Origin: UKL13-2 sp043773745
GTDB taxonomy: Bacteria > Pseudomonadota > Gammaproteobacteria > Burkholderiales > Usitatibacteraceae
Length of the DNA: 64,000 nt
NCBI GenBank assembly: GCA_043773745.1
Contig: JAYVEV010000129.1
Location: forward strand, 1 to 64,000
Direction of reading: 5' to 3'
Every line of letters begins with the position of its first letter. Positions within the stretch are counted from its first letter, which is position 1. Under the pieces are notes generated by a model that was not told the origin of the DNA, did not search any database, and saw only the letters and a program-made list of their open reading frames with translations. Made by a program: the position numbers and the translations under genes. Shown in pieces: positions 36,028 to 44,709 of this stretch.

Positions 36028-37953
36028 ATGGACACCACCCAAGCCCCGGCTGAAGCAGGTAATACTGCCAAAGAGACCCTGAATTTCCAAACTGAAGTTA
36101 AACAACTACTTCAGTTAATGATTCACTCGTTGTATTCCAATCGCGAAATTTTTCTGCGGGAATTGATTTCCAATGCATCCGATGCCTGTGACAAGCTGCG
36201 TTTTGAGGCCGTTACCAATAGTGCATTATTTGAAACAGACAGCGATCTAAAAATTCGCATCGCTGTGGACAAAGCGGCGGGCACCATCACGATTACCGAT
36301 AACGGTATCGGCATGTCGCGCGATGAAGTAATCGCTAATATCGGCACCATCGCAAAGTCCGGTACCAAGGAGTTTTTCTCCAAACTCACGGGCGACCAAC
36401 AAAAGGATGCGCATTTGATTGGTCAATTTGGCGTCGGCTTTTATTCGGCCTTTATTGTTGCTGACAAAGTGAGCCTGACTACCCGCCGCGCCGGTGCAGC
36501 CGCCAGCGAGGCGGTTCGATGGGAGTCCGCAGGCGACGGTGAATTTACGCTGGAGGCGCTTGAGCAAACGGCGCGCGGTACCGAAGTGACCCTGCATTTG
36601 AAAGATGATGCCAAAGAATTTTTGGACGATTGGCAGATTAAATCGATTATTCGCAAATATTCCGATCATATCCAGATGCCCATCGTGATGAAAAAATCCG
36701 AATGGAATCAAGAAAAAAGCGAAAATGTTTTAACCGACAAAGATGAAACTGTCAATCGCGCCAGCGCATTATGGACCCGCGCGAAAACCGATATTACTGA
36801 CGAGCAATACGAAGAATTTTACAAGCATGTCTCGCATGATTGGGAGAAGCCGCTTGGCTGGACACATGCCCGTGTTGAAGGCAAGCAGGAGTACACGGAG
36901 CTGCTTTATATTCCCGCTAAAGCGCCGTTCGATATGTGGGATCGTGAACATAAACACGGTATCAAGCTGTATGTACGCCGCGTCTTCATCATGGATGATG
37001 CTGAGCAATTGTTGCCACGCTATTTGCGCTTTGTAAAAGGCGTGGTGGACTCGAACGATTTGCCGCTGAATGTCTCGCGCGAAATTTTGCAGCAGTCCAA
37101 AGATGTCGATGCCATTAAAAATGGCTGCGTGAAAAAAGTGCTGGGCCTACTCGATGATTTGGCCGAAAACCAGAAAGAGAAATATACGACTTTCTGGGGG
37201 GCATTTGGCCGCGTGTTTAAAGAAGGTATTGGTGAAGACTTTGCCAACAAGGATCGAATCGCCAAGCTGAGCCGCTTTGCCTCCACGCACAATGTCGACG
37301 ATGCGCAGAATGTCTCGCTCGCTGATTATGTGTCGCGCATGAAGCACGGCCAGGAGAAAATTTATTACGTTACGGGTGAAAGCTATATCGCGGCCAAAAA
37401 CAGCCCGCATCTGGAAATTTTCAAGAAAAAGGGCATTGAAGTATTGCTGCTTACTGAGTCTGTTGATGAATGGTGGCTGGGCCAGTTCGAAGAGTTTGAA
37501 GACAAGAAATTGGTGTCAGTCGCAAAGGGTGATCTGGATTTGGGATCGCTCGCCGATGAGACCGAGAAAAAAGCCCAGGAACAAACGGCGGAAGAGTTGA
37601 AACCCCTGCTTGAGAAAATCAAGGCTAGCCTCGGCGAGCGCGTAAAAGATGTACGCGTGACCCACCGCCTGACAGATTCACCGGCATGCTTGGTGGTCGA
37701 TGAAAACGAGTTGTCGGGTAACTTGGAACGCATGCTCAAAGCGGCAGGACAAAAAATAAACGCCAGCAAGCCGATTCTGGAAATCAATCCGACCCATCCG
37801 TTGCTGGAGAAATTAAAAGCCGGTGTCGCCGAAAATGAATTCAGCGATTGGAGCCATCTATTGTTTGAGCAATCATTGTTGGCCGAGGGTGGTCAACTTG
37901 AAGATCCGGCAGGTTTTGTGAAGCGGTTGAATACGCTGATCCTGAATCGCTAG
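36028..37953 (+). CDS. htpG: Molecular chaperone HtpG (Hsp90)
   Basis: 641 residues. The ATG at 36028 is chosen over 36007 because GGAG sits five bases before it. ATP-binding signatures of the GHKL fold are visible: YSNREIFLRELISNASDACDK, DNGIGMSRDE and GQFGVGFYSAF. The middle domain has NVSREILQQS with its catalytic-loop Arg. It is an ATP-dependent homodimeric chaperone of the cytosol, controlled by the RpoH promoter just upstream. Confidence 0.95.
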   Translation: MDTTQAPAEAGNTAKETLNFQTEVKQLLQLMIHSLYSNREIFLRELISNASDACDKLRFEAVTNSALFETDSDLKIRIAVDKAAGTITITDNGIGMSRDEVIANIGTIAKSGTKEFFSKLTGDQQKDAHLIGQFGVGFYSAFIVADKVSLTTRRAGAAASEAVRWESAGDGEFTLEALEQTARGTEVTLHLKDDAKEFLDDWQIKSIIRKYSDHIQMPIVMKKSEWNQEKSENVLTDKDETVNRASALWTRAKTDITDEQYEEFYKHVSHDWEKPLGWTHARVEGKQEYTELLYIPAKAPFDMWDREHKHGIKLYVRRVFIMDDAEQLLPRYLRFVKGVVDSNDLPLNVSREILQQSKDVDAIKNGCVKKVLGLLDDLAENQKEKYTTFWGAFGRVFKEGIGEDFANKDRIAKLSRFASTHNVDDAQNVSLADYVSRMKHGQEKIYYVTGESYIAAKNSPHLEIFKKKGIEVLLLTESVDEWWLGQFEEFEDKKLVSVAKGDLDLGSLADETEKKAQEQTAEELKPLLEKIKASLGERVKDVRVTHRLTDSPACLVVDENELSGNLERMLKAAGQKINASKPILEINPTHPLLEKLKAGVAENEFSDWSHLLFEQSLLAEGGQLEDPAGFVKRLNTLILNR

Positions 37954-38053
37954 GCAGCAACAAGCAATTTAACCTTTAAAAAGCAACGAACTGGCTGGAG
38001 CGCCAGCATTGGCGAGGCTTTCCACAGTATTAACTTTCATGGACATCTGAAAA

Positions 38054-38779
38054 ATGGATCGCATCATCATCATTGGCGGCAATAGTGGCATCGGTAAATC
38101 ATTGGCTGAACGCGTGGCTAAGCGCGGCGTTCGGCCTTACCTTATTGGACGCAACGCGGCCGCTTTGGCGGAAGTCGCTGCCGCCAATCAGGGCGAATTT
38201 GCAATGGCGGATGTATTGGATGAGGCGGCATTAGCGAGTGCGGTAAAAAACGCCTGTGATGGCGCGAGCATCACGGGCCTTGCCTACTGCGTCGGCTCGA
38301 TTGATTTGAAGCCGCTGCGCCAGCTTACCGGCGACGCCATGGTTAACGCGTTTCGTGTAAACGCTGTGGGGCCTGCTATCGCCGCGCGTGAAGCGGCAGC
38401 TGCGCTGAAAGACGCCAAAGGCGCCATGGTCATGTTCTCTACCATCGCAGTCGCGCAAGGTTTCGTAAGCCACACTATCGTTTCCGCCGCGAAGGGCGCG
38501 GTCGAAGGTCTCACCCGTGCGCTTGCGGCAGATTGGGCCCCGCATGTGCGGGTGAATGCTATCGCACCCAGTCTGACGGATACGCCGCTCGCTGCCAAAC
38601 TCACCGCTAACGCCAACATGGCAGAGGCCATCGCGGGCATGCACGCTATTTCACGTTTAGGGCAGGCGGGTGATCATGCGGCGCTAGCGGACTTTTTGCT
38701 TTCGGCTGAAGCAGGATGGATTACGGGACAAGTGTTTGCGGTGGATGGTGGGCGTTCCCGGGTGCGGACCAAGGGCTGA
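38054..38779 (+). CDS. Short-chain dehydrogenase/reductase family protein lacking the catalytic Tyr
   Basis: 241 residues. The Rossmann motif GGNSGIG opens the protein, and DTPLAAKL, NAIAPSLTDTP and GQVFAVDGG follow as usual. In the YxxxK motif the Lys is kept but the Tyr position is Val (VSAAKGAVEG), so normal dehydrogenase chemistry is doubtful. I recall a subgroup of proteobacterial relatives with this change. It probably binds NAD(P). Function unknown. Confidence 0.8.
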   Translation: MDRIIIIGGNSGIGKSLAERVAKRGVRPYLIGRNAAALAEVAAANQGEFAMADVLDEAALASAVKNACDGASITGLAYCVGSIDLKPLRQLTGDAMVNAFRVNAVGPAIAAREAAAALKDAKGAMVMFSTIAVAQGFVSHTIVSAAKGAVEGLTRALAADWAPHVRVNAIAPSLTDTPLAAKLTANANMAEAIAGMHAISRLGQAGDHAALADFLLSAEAGWITGQVFAVDGGRSRVRTKG

Positions 38780-38820
38780 TTACCCACTTGACGAAAATTC
38801 GACGCTAACTTGGCGAAAAT

Positions 38821-39675
38821 TTAGCCCGATTTTTTGTCAGTGATGACCAGTGCAATGCCGCCCAAGATTGCGCTACCGGCGATCAGCAAGCGCAGGGTGA
38901 TGGCTTCGCCAAGAAAAATAACACCGCCGACGGCGGCAATGACCGGCACACTGAGTTGGATGGTGGCGGCGTTGGTGGTCTTGAGATGGCGCAATGCGGT
39001 ATACCAGATTGCATAACCCACACCCGATGCCAGTGCGCCTGAACCGATCGCATACCATACACCGGCACTGTCCGCCGAATATGAGGGCAGCATAGCCAAG
39101 CTCAACGCTATCGCAAACGGAACCGCGCGTAAAAAATTTCCGGCGGTAATATGGGTCGGGTCGCCAACACGGTTGCCGGTACATTTGCCGCGCAATGAGT
39201 AAACGCCCCAAGCGACACCAGATACCAGCATCAACAGGGAGCCATGAAGCGGTGGCGCGGTCAGTCCGGGTAACAGCAAGCCAACTAGGCCGCCAAACGC
39301 GCAGATGAAGCCCAATAGCTTTCGTGCTTGTAGCTGCTCCTTATGCCATAACCCATAGCTAATCATGGTGGCCTGCACGGCACCGAACAGCAGCAACGCG
39401 CCCGTCGCCACGGATAGACTGATATAGGCATATGAAAAACAGGCAGCATAGGCAAATAGCGCCAATGCAGACGACCAATTGCCTGCGATACCGGGTGCAT
39501 TACCGCGAATTCGTACCATCAGCCAAAGTGCAAGGGCGCCGGAGATGAGTCGAATCGATGTGAAGCTGGCGGCATCAATACTGGTATTTTTCAGCGCCAG
39601 TCGGCAGAGCAGTGAGTTGCCGGCAAAGGCCATCATGGCCAACAAAGTCAGAACAAAAACCTGCTTGCGTGACAT
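38821..39675 (-). CDS. EamA/DMT-superfamily transporter
   Basis: 284 residues with ten predicted helices in two EamA repeats. The start at 39675 follows GGAG by seven bases. Visible features include the N-terminal LLAMMAFAGNSLLCRLALK and, in the second repeat, LSVPVIAAVGGVIFLGE. These proteins export amino acids or other small metabolites. Substrate unknown. Confidence 0.85.
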   Translation of the reverse strand: MSRKQVFVLTLLAMMAFAGNSLLCRLALKNTSIDAASFTSIRLISGALALWLMVRIRGNAPGIAGNWSSALALFAYAACFSYAYISLSVATGALLLFGAVQATMISYGLWHKEQLQARKLLGFICAFGGLVGLLLPGLTAPPLHGSLLMLVSGVAWGVYSLRGKCTGNRVGDPTHITAGNFLRAVPFAIALSLAMLPSYSADSAGVWYAIGSGALASGVGYAIWYTALRHLKTTNAATIQLSVPVIAAVGGVIFLGEAITLRLLIAGSAILGGIALVITDKKSG

Positions 39676-39733
39676 CTTAAAGCTCCGTCTATTGGCGATG
39701 ACAGGCTTCAGTCCGGCCACTGCAGCCTGTTCC

Positions 39734-39958
39734 TCAGGTGATGCAGCAACCTTTTTGTTCCTGGATAGGCGGACATTTTACCGTGCCATAGCTGCAGAAT
39801 ACGCAGCAGTCACCGGATTTGGGTTTGAGCAGGGTTTTGCAGCCCATGCATTCGTAAAACCATTGGCAGGCATCGGTTGGCATGGTTTCTTGCCTGGCGA
39901 ATCCACATGACGGGCAGGTGATGATACTTTCTAAAATAACTGGGTTGGCGAGAGTCAT
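39734..39958 (-). CDS. GDCCVxC domain protein, putative metal-binding
   Basis: 74 residues. It contains GDCCVFCSYG with a second Cys pair CPSCGF, a CMGC motif and a terminal CCIT, ten cysteines in all. The group is often found with mer transport genes and likely handles thiophilic metals in the cytosol. Its start overlaps the stop of merP by four bases. Confidence 0.8.
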   Translation of the reverse strand: MTLANPVILESIITCPSCGFARQETMPTDACQWFYECMGCKTLLKPKSGDCCVFCSYGTVKCPPIQEQKGCCIT

Positions 39959-40242
39959 TTTTTCACCGTTGTGGGATAGCCGTATTCAGAGACTGCTTTA
40001 GCCAGTTTTTCAGGTTGGGTCTTGTCCGGATCAAACTTCACCATTGCCACGCGCAATTTAAGGTCAATGCTCACCTCGCTGACGCCGGGCTCCTTCTTCA
40101 GAACCTGCTTGACGGTGATGGGGCAGCTTGCGCAGTCCATTCCACTGATGGCAAGGGTAACGGAACGGGTTTCGGTCGCTACGGCGCTGGTTGATAACAG
40201 CACAAAACAGACTGAGGCAAAAATGAGTTGAAGATTTTTCAT
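39955..40242 (-). CDS. merP: Periplasmic mercury-binding protein MerP
   Basis: 95 residues: signal peptide ending near AVATE, then a heavy-metal-associated domain with GMDCASC, the Hg(II)-binding site. It captures Hg(II) in the periplasm and hands it to MerT. One base separates it from merT and it overlaps the GDCCVxC gene, so the three are one operon. Confidence 0.85.
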   Translation of the reverse strand: MKNLQLIFASVCFVLLSTSAVATETRSVTLAISGMDCASCPITVKQVLKKEPGVSEVSIDLKLRVAMVKFDPDKTQPEKLAKAVSEYGYPTTVKK

Positions 40243-40243
40243 T

Positions 40244-40594
40244 TTAATAAAATAGCGGCGAAAAAAGAGGGAAAGAAAATATTGCGATAACAATAGCAAC
40301 AACCAGCCAGAAAATAATGCGCTGGCGTTTGAGCACGGCGGGTACTGCGCATACTTCGTCCACAGCACATTGGCGCGCTTGTATATAGAGCCGCTTGAAC
40401 GCATAGCCGATGCACAACAGTGTCAGAAAAATGAAGATCGGCTGATAGGGCTCAAGCGCACGCAACGAAGATACCCAAGCCCCGCCCATCCCCAGCGTTA
40501 CCAGCAGGAGAGGGCCAAAGCAGCAAGCCGTTGCGCCCAAGGCGGCCAAAATGCCGGCGGCCAGAGAAGTTTTATAAACGGTTTTTGAGTTCAT
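40244..40594 (-). CDS. merT: Mercuric ion transport protein MerT
   Basis: 116 residues from the ATG at 40594; an in-frame ATG at 40603 falls inside the predicted -10 box and is therefore unlikely. Three membrane helices; the first has the cysteine pair in TACCFGPLLL, and the cytosolic loop has CAVDEVC, the second pair. It moves Hg(II) across the inner membrane. No mercuric reductase gene follows. Confidence 0.87.
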   Translation of the reverse strand: MNSKTVYKTSLAAGILAALGATACCFGPLLLVTLGMGGAWVSSLRALEPYQPIFIFLTLLCIGYAFKRLYIQARQCAVDEVCAVPAVLKRQRIIFWLVVAIVIAIFSFPLFSPLFY

Positions 40595-40601
40595 GAAAAT
40601 C

Positions 40602-40633
40602 ATCTTACAGTCCGTACTACACTACCGAGTCAA
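40602..40633 (-). promoter_or_regulatory. MerR-controlled promoter/operator of merTP
   Basis: On the minus strand TTGACT (-35, 40628-40633) and TAAGAT (-10, 40602-40607) are 20 bases apart, the overlong spacing typical of MerR promoters. Between them is an imperfect dyad CGGTAG-TGTA-GTACGG resembling the mer operator. Transcription would start near 40595. Confidence 0.75.
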
Positions 40634-40753
40634 GCGGTATTTGCGCATTGAGAATAGATAATTGCCAGCTGACGAGATTTTGTCGAGCGGAACTTTTGTG
40701 CTGATGTACGGTATATAGATTGCAGCCTGTACCAATTTACGGAGTTTATCAGC

Positions 40754-41161
40754 ATGACAATCAAAGCAATGACTATTGGTCAGGTCGCCACTCTGGCTGA
40801 TGTGCATGTCGAGACTATCCGCTACTACCAGCGGCTTGGTTTGATTAACGAGCCTGCCCGCCCCGCAGGCGGATTTCGGCGCTATGACAGTTCGACTGTT
40901 TCGCGTCTGCGCTTTGTCAAACGTTCCCAACAACTCGGTTTTACGCTTGATGAGGTGCGCAATCTTTTGGCGCTTGAGGATAGGCAAAGCTGCCGTGAAA
41001 CGCGCTTGCTCGCCGAGAAGAAGTTGGCAATGATTGAGGAGCGAATTACCGATCTGGCACGCATGCGAAAGTTGCTTAAGACGCTAATTGGCGAATGTGA
41101 ATCGGGTAAACGTCCGCGGGCATGCCCGATTATTGCAACCCTGTCGGCACGGAATGTCTGA
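40754..41161 (+). CDS. merR: Mercury-responsive regulator MerR
   Basis: 135 residues. N-terminal winged helix (TIGQVATLADVHVETIRYYQ), a dimer helix, and the three Hg-binding cysteines in QSCRET, GECESG and RACPII, matching MerR (Cys82/117/126). It represses without and activates with Hg(II). The gene is divergent from merT, with GGAG nine bases before the ATG. Confidence 0.92.
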   Translation: MTIKAMTIGQVATLADVHVETIRYYQRLGLINEPARPAGGFRRYDSSTVSRLRFVKRSQQLGFTLDEVRNLLALEDRQSCRETRLLAEKKLAMIEERITDLARMRKLLKTLIGECESGKRPRACPIIATLSARNV

Positions 41162-41255
41162 CAAAGCTTAAAAATCGGACTGTCGGTCGAACGAGCGGAT
41201 GCTCACAAACGGTACAAATTTGTTGGGCCTCCGCTTTTTTATTCAACCGTTCGGC

Positions 41256-41507
41256 TCAGCCTTTTTTAGGCATGGCTTCGTGCATACATTTTTTATGGTC
41301 TTCCGGTTTCAAGTCTTTACATTTTTTCATGGCGTCCTGATGCATTTCGCACTTGGCTTTTTTATCGGCATCCTGCACTTTGCTGCAATCATGCATTTTA
41401 TGATGGCCGCGGGCATCTTTGGGTGCATCAGCAGGTGCTTCAGCGAATGCAACGGTGCTAAACAGGCCGATGCTTAGTGTGGCGATGAACGTGTTGAGTG
41501 TTTTCAT
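41256..41507 (-). CDS. Small secreted Cys/His/Lys-rich protein
   Basis: 83 residues, with the start set at 41507 behind a strong GGAGG. A signal peptide ends near AFAEA. The mature 60 residues are rich in Lys, His and Met with four Cys (HDCSKV, AKCEMH, KKCKDL, KKCMHEAM). It looks able to bind a soft metal in the periplasm. No named family is recognised. It lies next to the mer island. Confidence 0.7.
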   Translation of the reverse strand: MKTLNTFIATLSIGLFSTVAFAEAPADAPKDARGHHKMHDCSKVQDADKKAKCEMHQDAMKKCKDLKPEDHKKCMHEAMPKKG

Positions 41508-41688
41508 ACTGCCTCCGATCAAGAGTGGAAAATGGGACTACAAAAATATAAAAGGCTTGAAACGCCAAAGCCCGATAAATAGATTACTCCATTGATCCTA
41601 GGTTCCGATGGCTGAATATGTAACCAAATAAGTAGGGTGATCGGGCGCCACATTCCACCTACTCCACCCACACCAACAGCCAGAAATA

Positions 41689-42759
41689 CTAAGCGGCAAG
41701 TGCCCACGTAATATGCTCTTTTAACAATGCTGATGCAGCGCCATGGACAATCTGCAGCGCCGCACGCACCAATTGTTTGCGATCTTCGGCAAGCTCACTG
41801 CGCAAGGCATTACCCATCGCCACCGCAATGTTGCGCCGCCATTGCTCATAACCAATACGTCGAATCGCGCTGCCAGCCATGCGGTCAATGAATTGTTGCT
41901 CAGTCCAGTTAAATAATTCGATGAGCGTGACATCATCGAGATGATGTCGAATCTGGAAATCAGTTTCGCCAGCGAGTTGTGCATATTTATTCCACGGACA
42001 TATCAGCTGGCAATCATCGCAACCATAAATACGGTTGCCCATTGCCTCGCGGAATTCTTCAGGAATGGGGCCCTTGTGCTCAATAGTGAGGTAGGAAATA
42101 CAGCGGCGCGCATCGAGTTTATAGGGTGCCACGATTGCCTGAGTAGGGCAGATATCGATGCATTTGGTACAACTGCCGCAATGCTCCGTGGTGTCGCCAT
42201 CAACCGGTAATGGCAAGTTGGTATAAAGTTCACCCAGAAAAAACATTGAGCCTGCATCGCGGCTCAGTAATAAGGTATGTTTGCCGCGCCAGCCAAGGCC
42301 GGCTTTGCGGGCCAGCGCGACTTCCATCACCGGGGCGCTGTCTGTGAAAACCCGATAGGAAAATTCGCCCACTTCTGCCTGAATTTTATCGGCGAGTTTT
42401 TGTAATTTCGCGCGCAATACCTTGTGATAATCGCGGCCCAGCGCGTAGCGGGAAATAAACGCGGCCTCACTATCCTCAATCACGTCCCAACTCTCTTTAG
42501 CATTAGGCGCGACATAATTAAGGCGCACCGAAATGACGCGAACGGTGCCGGGCACTAATTCCTGCGGTCTGGCACGCGCGGTGCCGTGGCGCGCCATATA
42601 ATCCATCTCGCCATGATAGTTTTGGCCAAGCCATTGTTGAAGATAGTTTTCCTCAACGCTGAGCTCGGTATCGCTGATGCCCATTTCCTGAAAGCCAAGT
42701 TCGCGGCCCCAGTTTTTTATTTGATCAGCGAGTGTTTGAAAATTAATGCGAGATTCCAT
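41689..42759 (-). CDS. queG: Epoxyqueuosine reductase
   Basis: 356 residues. It catalyses the last step of queuosine synthesis in tRNA wobble positions. The two [4Fe-4S] clusters are marked by CGSCTKCIDICPTQA (near residue 190) and YGCDDCQLICPWN (near 240), and the cobalamin-binding N-terminal part has the expected NYHGEMDYMARHG. The start has only 16 bases to the divergent tsaE gene. Confidence 0.93.
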   Translation of the reverse strand: MESRINFQTLADQIKNWGRELGFQEMGISDTELSVEENYLQQWLGQNYHGEMDYMARHGTARARPQELVPGTVRVISVRLNYVAPNAKESWDVIEDSEAAFISRYALGRDYHKVLRAKLQKLADKIQAEVGEFSYRVFTDSAPVMEVALARKAGLGWRGKHTLLLSRDAGSMFFLGELYTNLPLPVDGDTTEHCGSCTKCIDICPTQAIVAPYKLDARRCISYLTIEHKGPIPEEFREAMGNRIYGCDDCQLICPWNKYAQLAGETDFQIRHHLDDVTLIELFNWTEQQFIDRMAGSAIRRIGYEQWRRNIAVAMGNALRSELAEDRKQLVRAALQIVHGAASALLKEHITWALAA

Positions 42760-42775
42760 ATGAAGAGTGTAGCGG

Positions 42776-43273
42776 ATGCGTGTGCTGGATTTAACTGAAA
42801 CACCCCTGAAAATAGCGTTAGCTGACGAAGCGGCAACGATGGCGCTGGGTGCAGCACTCACCGCTAACGCGGCGCTATTGCCCGGCACAGTGATTTATTT
42901 GTCCGGCGACTTGGGGGCGGGCAAGACCACCCTCACGCGCGGCCTGCTGCGGGCGCTGGGATTTGTCGGCCGTGTTAAAAGCCCAACTTACACATTGGTT
43001 GAACTTTATGTAATTTCTAAGTTAAACTTATATCACTTTGATTTTTATCGCTTTAGCGATCCTGAGGAATGGCAAGAAGCCGGATTTCGCGACCTGTTCA
43101 ATCCACAGAACATGTGCCTAGTGGAGTGGCCAGAAAAGGCCCAGGACTTGTTGCCTCTGCCAGACCTGAATATCACGCTCAACCCAACGCAGGAAGCGTC
43201 GAGAATTGCCACGTTAACGACGCACACGCCGCGCGGACAGCAGTTATTGAACCTGTTGACGCTGACGCTTTAG
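42776..43273 (+). CDS. tsaE: tRNA threonylcarbamoyladenosine synthesis ATPase TsaE
   Basis: 165 residues. The Walker A motif is GDLGAGKTTLTRG (about residue 43), and SPTYTLVELY follows. TsaE supports the TsaBD enzyme that makes t6A in tRNAs reading ANN codons. It is followed after 23 bases by amiC, as in many betaproteobacteria. Confidence 0.92.
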   Translation: MRVLDLTETPLKIALADEAATMALGAALTANAALLPGTVIYLSGDLGAGKTTLTRGLLRALGFVGRVKSPTYTLVELYVISKLNLYHFDFYRFSDPEEWQEAGFRDLFNPQNMCLVEWPEKAQDLLPLPDLNITLNPTQEASRIATLTTHTPRGQQLLNLLTLTL

Positions 43274-43296
43274 CGCCAAATTCAAGCAACATCAAA

Positions 43297-44688
43297 ATGC
43301 CCGGCAGTCTTGCGTGCCGCATTGTCAGTACCTCAGTTGAGCGGGCTGAGGCAGCCTCCGCGGTCAACAATCATCGACGCGCGTTTTTATCGATTCCCCT
43401 GCTACTTTCGCCACTGCTGGCGGTTCCAGCCAATGCCTACGCCGCGAGCAAAGTGAGCTCTACCCGCGTATGGCCAGCCAGTGAATACACTCGCGTGACG
43501 TTTGAATCGCCGACTGCTCTGAAGTACCAAACTTTTTTTGTCAAAGACCCGGAGCGTTTGGTGATCGATATCGAAAATATCGAAATGGGCCCCGCACTGA
43601 AAGAGTTAGCCGATAAAATTGGCAAAGATGATCCGTACATCCAAAGCGTGCGCGTCGGGGTCAATCGTCCCAACGTGATTCGGGTAGTGCTGGATTTAAA
43701 AACTGAAGTAAAACCGCAGGTTTTTGCGGTGCCACCTGCAGGAGAATTCGCGCATCGCTTGATGCTTGATATTTACCCGGCCAAGCCTGCTGATCCAATG
43801 CTGGCATTGTTAAATGAAGATGTCGCCGGATTTGGTCGTGATTTAAGCAATCCCGATAAAGCCAAGCTGCGCACCGAGCCTTCGCCCGTTGATCCAGCGC
43901 CGCTGGCAAAAGATGGCCATATAGGCTCGGCAGAAAAGCTGCCGCTGGAACCCAAGTCTAAGCCGACCCCGCCCAAGAAGACCTCGTTACGGCCATTTGT
44001 GGTGGTGATTGATCCCGGACACGGTGGCGAAGATCCGGGCGCGGTGGGGCATCGCGGCACGCGTGAAAAAGATATCGTTCTCACCATTGCGCGAAAATTA
44101 AAAAACACACTTGCCGATGATCCTCAGTATCGGGTCGCACTGACCCGTGACGCTGATTTTTTTGTGCCGTTGCATATGCGGGTGCAGCGAGCGCGTAAGT
44201 TGAAGGCTGATCTGTTTGTCAGCGTGCATGCCGATGCGTTTATTCAGCCGCAAGCCAACGGCTCAAGTGTGTTTGCGCTATCAGAGCGCGGGGCAACATC
44301 AACGGCCGCAAAATGGCTGGCCAATAAAGAAAATGATGCCGATTTAATCGGTGGCGTGAATTTAAATGTGCGTGATGGCAATCTCGCCCGCACATTGTTG
44401 GATCTTTCGCAAACCGCACAAATTAACGACAGCCTGAAGGTGGGCAAGATGGTGCTGGCCGAGTTGGGCGGATTTAACCGGCTGCATAAGGCCAGCGTTG
44501 AGCAGGCGGGCTTCGCGGTGTTAAAGGCACCGGATATACCATCCATCCTGATTGAAACTGCCTTTATTTCAAATCCGGATGAAGAAAAAAAGCTGCGCGA
44601 TCCTGCCTATCAGGATAAATTAGCCGAAGCGATTGCGGATGGCATTCGCGGTTACTTCAAGAAAAATCCCGCGCTGGCGAGAGCTTAG
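43297..44688 (+). CDS. amiC: N-acetylmuramoyl-L-alanine amidase AmiC
   Basis: 463 residues from the ATG at 43297; no good ribosome-binding site is seen, so coupling to tsaE is likely. A twin-arginine signal (NHRRAFLSIPLLL) is visible around residues 26-38, like E. coli AmiC. An AMIN domain follows (about 55-150), then the zinc amidase_3 domain with DPGHGGEDPGA and SVHADAF. It splits septal peptidoglycan so daughter cells can separate. Confidence 0.9.
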   Translation: MPGSLACRIVSTSVERAEAASAVNNHRRAFLSIPLLLSPLLAVPANAYAASKVSSTRVWPASEYTRVTFESPTALKYQTFFVKDPERLVIDIENIEMGPALKELADKIGKDDPYIQSVRVGVNRPNVIRVVLDLKTEVKPQVFAVPPAGEFAHRLMLDIYPAKPADPMLALLNEDVAGFGRDLSNPDKAKLRTEPSPVDPAPLAKDGHIGSAEKLPLEPKSKPTPPKKTSLRPFVVVIDPGHGGEDPGAVGHRGTREKDIVLTIARKLKNTLADDPQYRVALTRDADFFVPLHMRVQRARKLKADLFVSVHADAFIQPQANGSSVFALSERGATSTAAKWLANKENDADLIGGVNLNVRDGNLARTLLDLSQTAQINDSLKVGKMVLAELGGFNRLHKASVEQAGFAVLKAPDIPSILIETAFISNPDEEKKLRDPAYQDKLAEAIADGIRGYFKKNPALARA

Positions 44689-44709
44689 CGCTGAATTGAT
44701 TGGCGACAC

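Noticed and set aside
40696..40740. Second MerR-type operator near the merR start
   Set aside because: The GTAC-containing segments there do not form the mer dyad.
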